Origin: Trichobilharzia szidati
Taxonomy: Eukaryota > Platyhelminthes > Trematoda > Strigeidida > Schistosomatidae
Assembly: GCA_944472155.2 (NCBI GenBank)
Contig: OX235271.1
Span: forward strand, 83,589,256-83,653,255
Direction: 5' to 3'
Length of the DNA stretch: 64,000 nt
Position numbers and translations under genes: made by a program. Below the pieces are notes generated by a model, which was given only the letters and a program-made list of their open reading frames with translations, had not been told where the DNA came from and searched no databases. Shown here piece by piece: positions 25,801-31,800 of the stretch; within the stretch, counting starts at the first letter, position 1, and each line of letters begins with the position of its first letter.

Positions 25801-28800
25801 GTTAGTAATCACAAGTATTCGAAATGGTTGTGGAAAGTATTACGACGGAAACACATATATCCCAATACGAAAACAATTTATCAGTTGAGCTTATCACTAT
25901 TACTGATGCCTAACCACCAACCAACACTAACGGGAGAAATCTAAAGGGAAGTCAACCGTTTCATCTGTCTGACCCGGGCACCATCGTTTCAACTACAGAC
26001 GCCACACATATGAGGAATTCAAAGCCAGCCAAGATAGGAAAAGCAAGACAGGCTTTTCTTACACCCAAATCGGTGTGGAAATCTACCGCACTCAGTGTAA
26101 AATTCAAGACTCGGATTATGAACACTAACATCATCAAGTCAGTGCTTCTATACGATTCAGAGACTTGGCTCATGCATCATGAAAACCATTTCCAACAGGT
26201 TGAGGATACTCATTAACAGAAGTCTTCCCTCCATACTGAATTTCAGATGACCAGAAAGGATGAGCAACAAGGTACTCTGCCAGACAACGAACCAACCAAG
26301 AAGGAAGTGGAGATAGATAGACCACACGCTAAGAAGACCGTAGAGTGGTATAATGAGCCAACGACGAGTTAGGCTTGGATCTGAGGGAGACACATGAAGA
26401 AGACCGGGTAAGGAGGAAATAAAAGTTCATTGACAACCGTCGAGTCAGATACAAATTACTAGACAGAACCGAGTGAAATGGAGATGTGCTGCTGAAATCT
26501 TATTTTCCACTCGGAATCCAAGGGAATTATTATTATTATTACAACATCAAGATTAAATAAATATACCTGTCCATTCAAATAGAGTATATCAAATACAACA
26601 AAACAAGGTTGATAATTATCAGTTTCAGGATTTTGATATCCACTGCGTTTCACATCGAATTTTGTCGGTTTTGACATAACTGAACTGGACCAATTACTGA
26701 ATATCATCATTTCACCATCTAATATACAATTATCTACATGACTGGCAAAACCACAATGAAGTTGACCAGTTAATCTATCCGAATCTCGACAACCATCTTC
26801 ACCATAACTTGCTGTCCATTCTAAACCATTTCTAGACCAATATCGATAAGAATTCTTTGATTTATGAAGCTGTTTAAAAAAAGAAAATTTAATCTCATTC
26901 ACTATGTATTACAACAAGAAAAACAAAACGAAACTAAAACATACTGTTAAGTTAGTAAACACTGTCAATATTGAGTGATACTTTTAGTCACTTCCCCAAA
27001 CAGCTGTTTAACTTATAATTTAGAAGTAAGCTGAAATAATATGCTGATTTATGCCATTCTAAAGAGATGGGAATAGCAGATAATGAGAAATATGTACTGC
27101 TCATATGCTGATACTTAGAAACTTAGCGATTTCTTAGAATAATCCCCCTTCTTCACGATAAGTATCGATGGACTTTCTCTTTCTTTAAAGTTCACTTGTA
27201 CTAGAAACTATGAAACATATCATTCTCATTATTATGTTGCTGTTCCCTCGGGTTCCAAGTGGAACATAGGGCTTCAGCAGGAAGTCCACCTTTTATTCTG
27301 CTCTCTGCAGGTGTTTTTAGCTGCCTCCATGACTATCCATAAGCGTCTTTATTTCTTCCTCACAAGATCTCCCAATGTCACCTTCTTCAATCCTTATTCC
27401 AGTTTTACACGAGGACCTGACGAATGATGTAACTTGACGGTGGTCCTCTTCGCGTATGTTTAATCCATCTCTATTTCCTTCTGCATATTTGTTGGGCGAC
27501 AGGTTTTTGGTTGGTTCATTGCCTGAGAGTTTCTTTTTGTCTATCCTTTCTGATCGGCCACCTGATCCTCGGTGTCGAACCACAGGCGGCACCTGCCGAT
27601 GAAAGTTTATAGTAGCCCGCTGGAAAAGCCCCCCATGACACTCCATCTCTCTGAACCGTATAGAAGAACTGACTTGATATTGGTGTTGTGAATCCGTATC
27701 TTGATCCATATTTTGAGTGCGGTGGATTTCCACACTAATCTCAGAGTATTGAAGGTTTCTCCTGCTTTTCCGATTCTAGCTGGCTTTGTACATCCTCATC
27801 CGTACCGCCTACAGTTGAGACGATACTACTTAGGTCACACAAGAAAAAAAGATAACTTTCTATATATTCCTCCCGTCAATGGTGATTGGTGTTTGTTTTC
27901 GTTGGTTAGGTGTCCTTATCATTTTTATTTCCACAATGCTCAGATGAAGTCCTGTCTTGAGTCTTCTGTCGGTTCGTTTGTTTTTGCCTGTAGGTCTTCA
28001 AGTTTTTAAGACATTAGACATAAATTATTGGTCCGTGGAGCGATCAGTCTTTCGAGAATATTTTCTGCTCAAAATTTCTCTAGAAATAGTTCTATCTTTT
28101 AAAAAAGTTAAACTGTCATCTCAAAACTCTCCGAGTTAAAAAAAATCTTCTGAAGTTATATGAATTTAACCATGGCTAATACATAACTACATCTCTTATG
28201 ATTTACTTCCGAAATAATATTCTCCAAGTACACATTAAAAAAACACATACGAACACTAACCTGAACTCGTTCACCATCGAATTTTGTTTCAAAAAGAAGA
28301 TTTAATCCTTTAATATTACACTGATTTTGTTTACCATATAATTGTTGTACTGCATAAACAAGCATATCAGCACTGTTAGCCCGTTCACACAACATAGGAC
28401 GAAATGGAATAAATAGAGTTACATTATTTGAATTCGTCTCCTTAGAAACAAATGCATATGAACATGGTACATCTGCAATCCGTTCACATAGAAGACGAAG
28501 ATCCTAAAAACATTTTTTTTTTAAAAACCAACAAAGGTAACTGAATCGATGAAAAATCAGTTTTTTTCTTGCAAATAACACTTCAATAGTCAATTCGCTA
28601 GATGATTTTTTATCAGTAGTCTCTTATAGTACTAAAATGATAACTGAATTTGAGTAAAACCATGTCAAGATCGGATATAAATCGGAGAACTCTACAAACC
28701 AAGTGTATCTGATTCACTCTACCAGTAAAGTTAAGAAATTCTTTTTTCTCTCAGGTACGTGTGTGTGAGTGCATTTGATTAGACTATCTAGCGAAATCTT

Positions 28801-31800
28801 ATTTGGACATAACTGGCTGACTAGCTGAGTATCGAAGTAGAACTTTGCACAGAAGTGCAATACTTCAAGCTGACAAACTCCATGTCAACACAAAAAAGTA
28901 GAGGAAAGAGAAAAGAAATTCAGAACTATAATGAGAGGAAATCTACAGGAGAAAGAATAATTAGATGAGAAAACAAAAGGATTTAATGGGTCTGTGAGAT
29001 CGCAAGGAGTGAATAAATCCGCACCACTGAGAACAATTTTGAACCATATCACAAATAGTCTCCAGTTATTGGCTATCAGCATCCCGCGGATACCAATTAG
29101 GCAGACTACACCTCTCTAAGTGGCTCAAACCAATAAACAAGGAATTTCTGCGTTGATGCAAAGTTTTAGTTTGACCACCCTTAACTCTTCTGAAACCTAA
29201 TCATATGTCAGCTAACACTGTTCAACGAGAAATGCAGTGGCTCGGTAAGCATAACACACTTCCTAGTCATTGCAATTGATGTAACTTCACATTCTCATCA
29301 GTTGACCTGCCCTTCTTATCTAACACGCTCAAGCTCAATATTACTAAGTATATCACACCATTTAACAAGATAAGGCACAGACATGTACGGTCAAAAACAG
29401 CTAGCCCCTTCACATCTTCCACATTCAATGATCATGTCTCATAGCTACAAAGAAGGACAGAGTTAACTGATATGCAGTACGCATGCCCTTTGATCGATAG
29501 CCGGACATCATGTCTGTACAACAGAGACGACGTCTTCTAATGGGAAATCAAGTTTAAAAACTCATGTTATCAATGTTTTAAAGAACGATAACGGAAGCTT
29601 CAATTTGGAGAGAGCACAATATCACCAAGTTCTTTCAGAAGGTATTAAATGATAATCTTATAACAACCACAATCTTTAGAATTACTAAAGATGAAAAAAT
29701 TTTATAACATGGGTGGTCACTGTTGAATACACAAAGAATATCTGTTCTATTAACCTGAAGAACCATACATCTATGGCATAGTTTAAGCCTACAGTCCTTA
29801 GGCTCAACCGATAAACCTGAATACATTGACTGGAACACTAAATCTTTTGATTGGACACTAGTAACTAGTGTGATGTGTCTAGTCCTCTCTTTGATGCAGA
29901 GTGAATTCTATCAGTCAGGTTTGCAGTGTGGCCACAATTCTAGGTAGCTCGCCATCACGGTGCACAATGATTTGATGATATTAGATAGTTGGAGGCAATC
30001 GGCTAGAAGCCTTGGAACCAGGTTTCGTGCCAGTTGGCATTCGTCAGCAAGGCATACCTGCAACTGTCTTGAAGGAACTCATGTTCCTTCTACGCCTTGC
30101 TGACGAGTGCAAACTAGCACAAAATCTAGGTCCAAGGCTTCCTGCCGATTGCCTTCAACTATCTAACACTAAATCTTTACTAAGAATCATAAGTTCGTCT
30201 TTAGACATCACTTGCATTATTCTCATTAGACAACAAATGAGTACAGTACCAGCGATTTGGTCAGGTCATGTAGCGAGAAATGTTAGGCCGTAAGCTGGTT
30301 GGAATTTTCTTACAAACCGCGTTTTCTTTTAACACTAACCACCATTCTTAAGCATACAAATCTCGTAACCCCTCAAGAAGAGAATCCTAATTATCAATCA
30401 GAATGTTAGAGCGAACAACGACACTGATTCTATGCCTAGTTAAAAAGACATACTTTTGTAAAAATAACACATTGAAAATCTATTAACCATACGTTCAGAT
30501 ATGGAATGATAATAACAATTATAATAATAATAATAAGCGTACATTTATTCCGAAAAACTAACTTGAGTGACTTCAAAAACAGAGATGGCAGCAGGATGAA
30601 GACATTTGAGAACATCTTTTCCACTTAGACCACAACCAGAATCTCGCTTTACAATAAGACGTACAATCCATTTTTGTTCAATAGCAGTGGTTGAATGCAA
30701 CAATGAACGTAATGCATCCAATCGTTGATCAGGTGATGAAGCAGCAGCCAACTCATCAAGATGATTGTTAATATCCTTGATTTTTTTTTTCAAGTACAAA
30801 AGAGCAAGATTACTAAGTGAATAAAAGTTAATTTTGTAAAAGACCTCTACGAGGACAATGTTTCTATGAATAAAATAACAACAGAGTAGTATCAGAAATA
30901 ATTCACTCCTATGATAAACACTAATTTGGTAATCCTTGTTACAGTAGATGGTTACGGCTAATACACTTTAATATGTTATGTACCTTTTCATCCCTTATTG
31001 TATAAAGCATTTAATATGTTTGCATGTTAGCCACACAATAAGCAGGTTGAAAAGGATACAACATATTCAAGAATGATTAAACTACAAGACCTACTACTAT
31101 GGGTGCACAAATTAGTTTGGCTTAAATCAGTTTGTCTGTTAGAGGTAGGTATTACTGAGGAGTTTATTGGCGTCCTATACAAAAACACTTCAGGCAGGAT
31201 GAGGGCATACTATCACAGCCGTCCCCACTCTCACCAGTTCTCTGAATTTGTCATTGACGACACTTTGGAGACATGGTGGAGATTTGCTGCCTGGAGAGAC
31301 TTTTCGACCTTGAGTATGCAGATGCTATCGTCTCAGTGGTCACTAAAATCGCACCTAATCAGTTGGCGCCAAGTGTCTGCACGTGCGTCGGTGGCACAGT
31401 GGTTAGGACTCTCGCCGACCATGCACATGGTCCGGGGTTCGATCCCCTGCCGGCGCACACCCGATATCTATGGTATGCCTGAATTTGGGCAACCGATATC
31501 CATGCTGAAAATTCCATACTTGTTCTGAAAATACGGTGTGGAATCAAGCTGTAAATCAAATAAAAAAAAAATAAATAATAATGATATGTGCTTTGGCAAC
31601 AGCCTCTACTTACACCCACCCTTCCAGATGAACCTTTGGAAGTAGTCCTTAAGTTCGTGAGTCTAATTAGTTATAAGTACTAGAGGAGTCATGGAAAACT
31701 AGATATCTAACTGGATAGTGAGAGCCAGGATGGCATACGCCAAACTGGGTCACCTGTGGCACCGTCGCGACGTTAGTCTGGTAGTCAAAGGTCGGATTTT

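Noticed and set aside
27317..27733. 138-codon minus-strand ORF as a novel gene
   Set aside because: It is one frame of a decayed RTE-2 C-terminal region; the neighbouring frame contains the recognisable SVLLYG block.
30012..30293. 93-codon plus-strand ORF
   Set aside because: Translation of a hairpin repeat; no homology and repeated elsewhere without an open frame.
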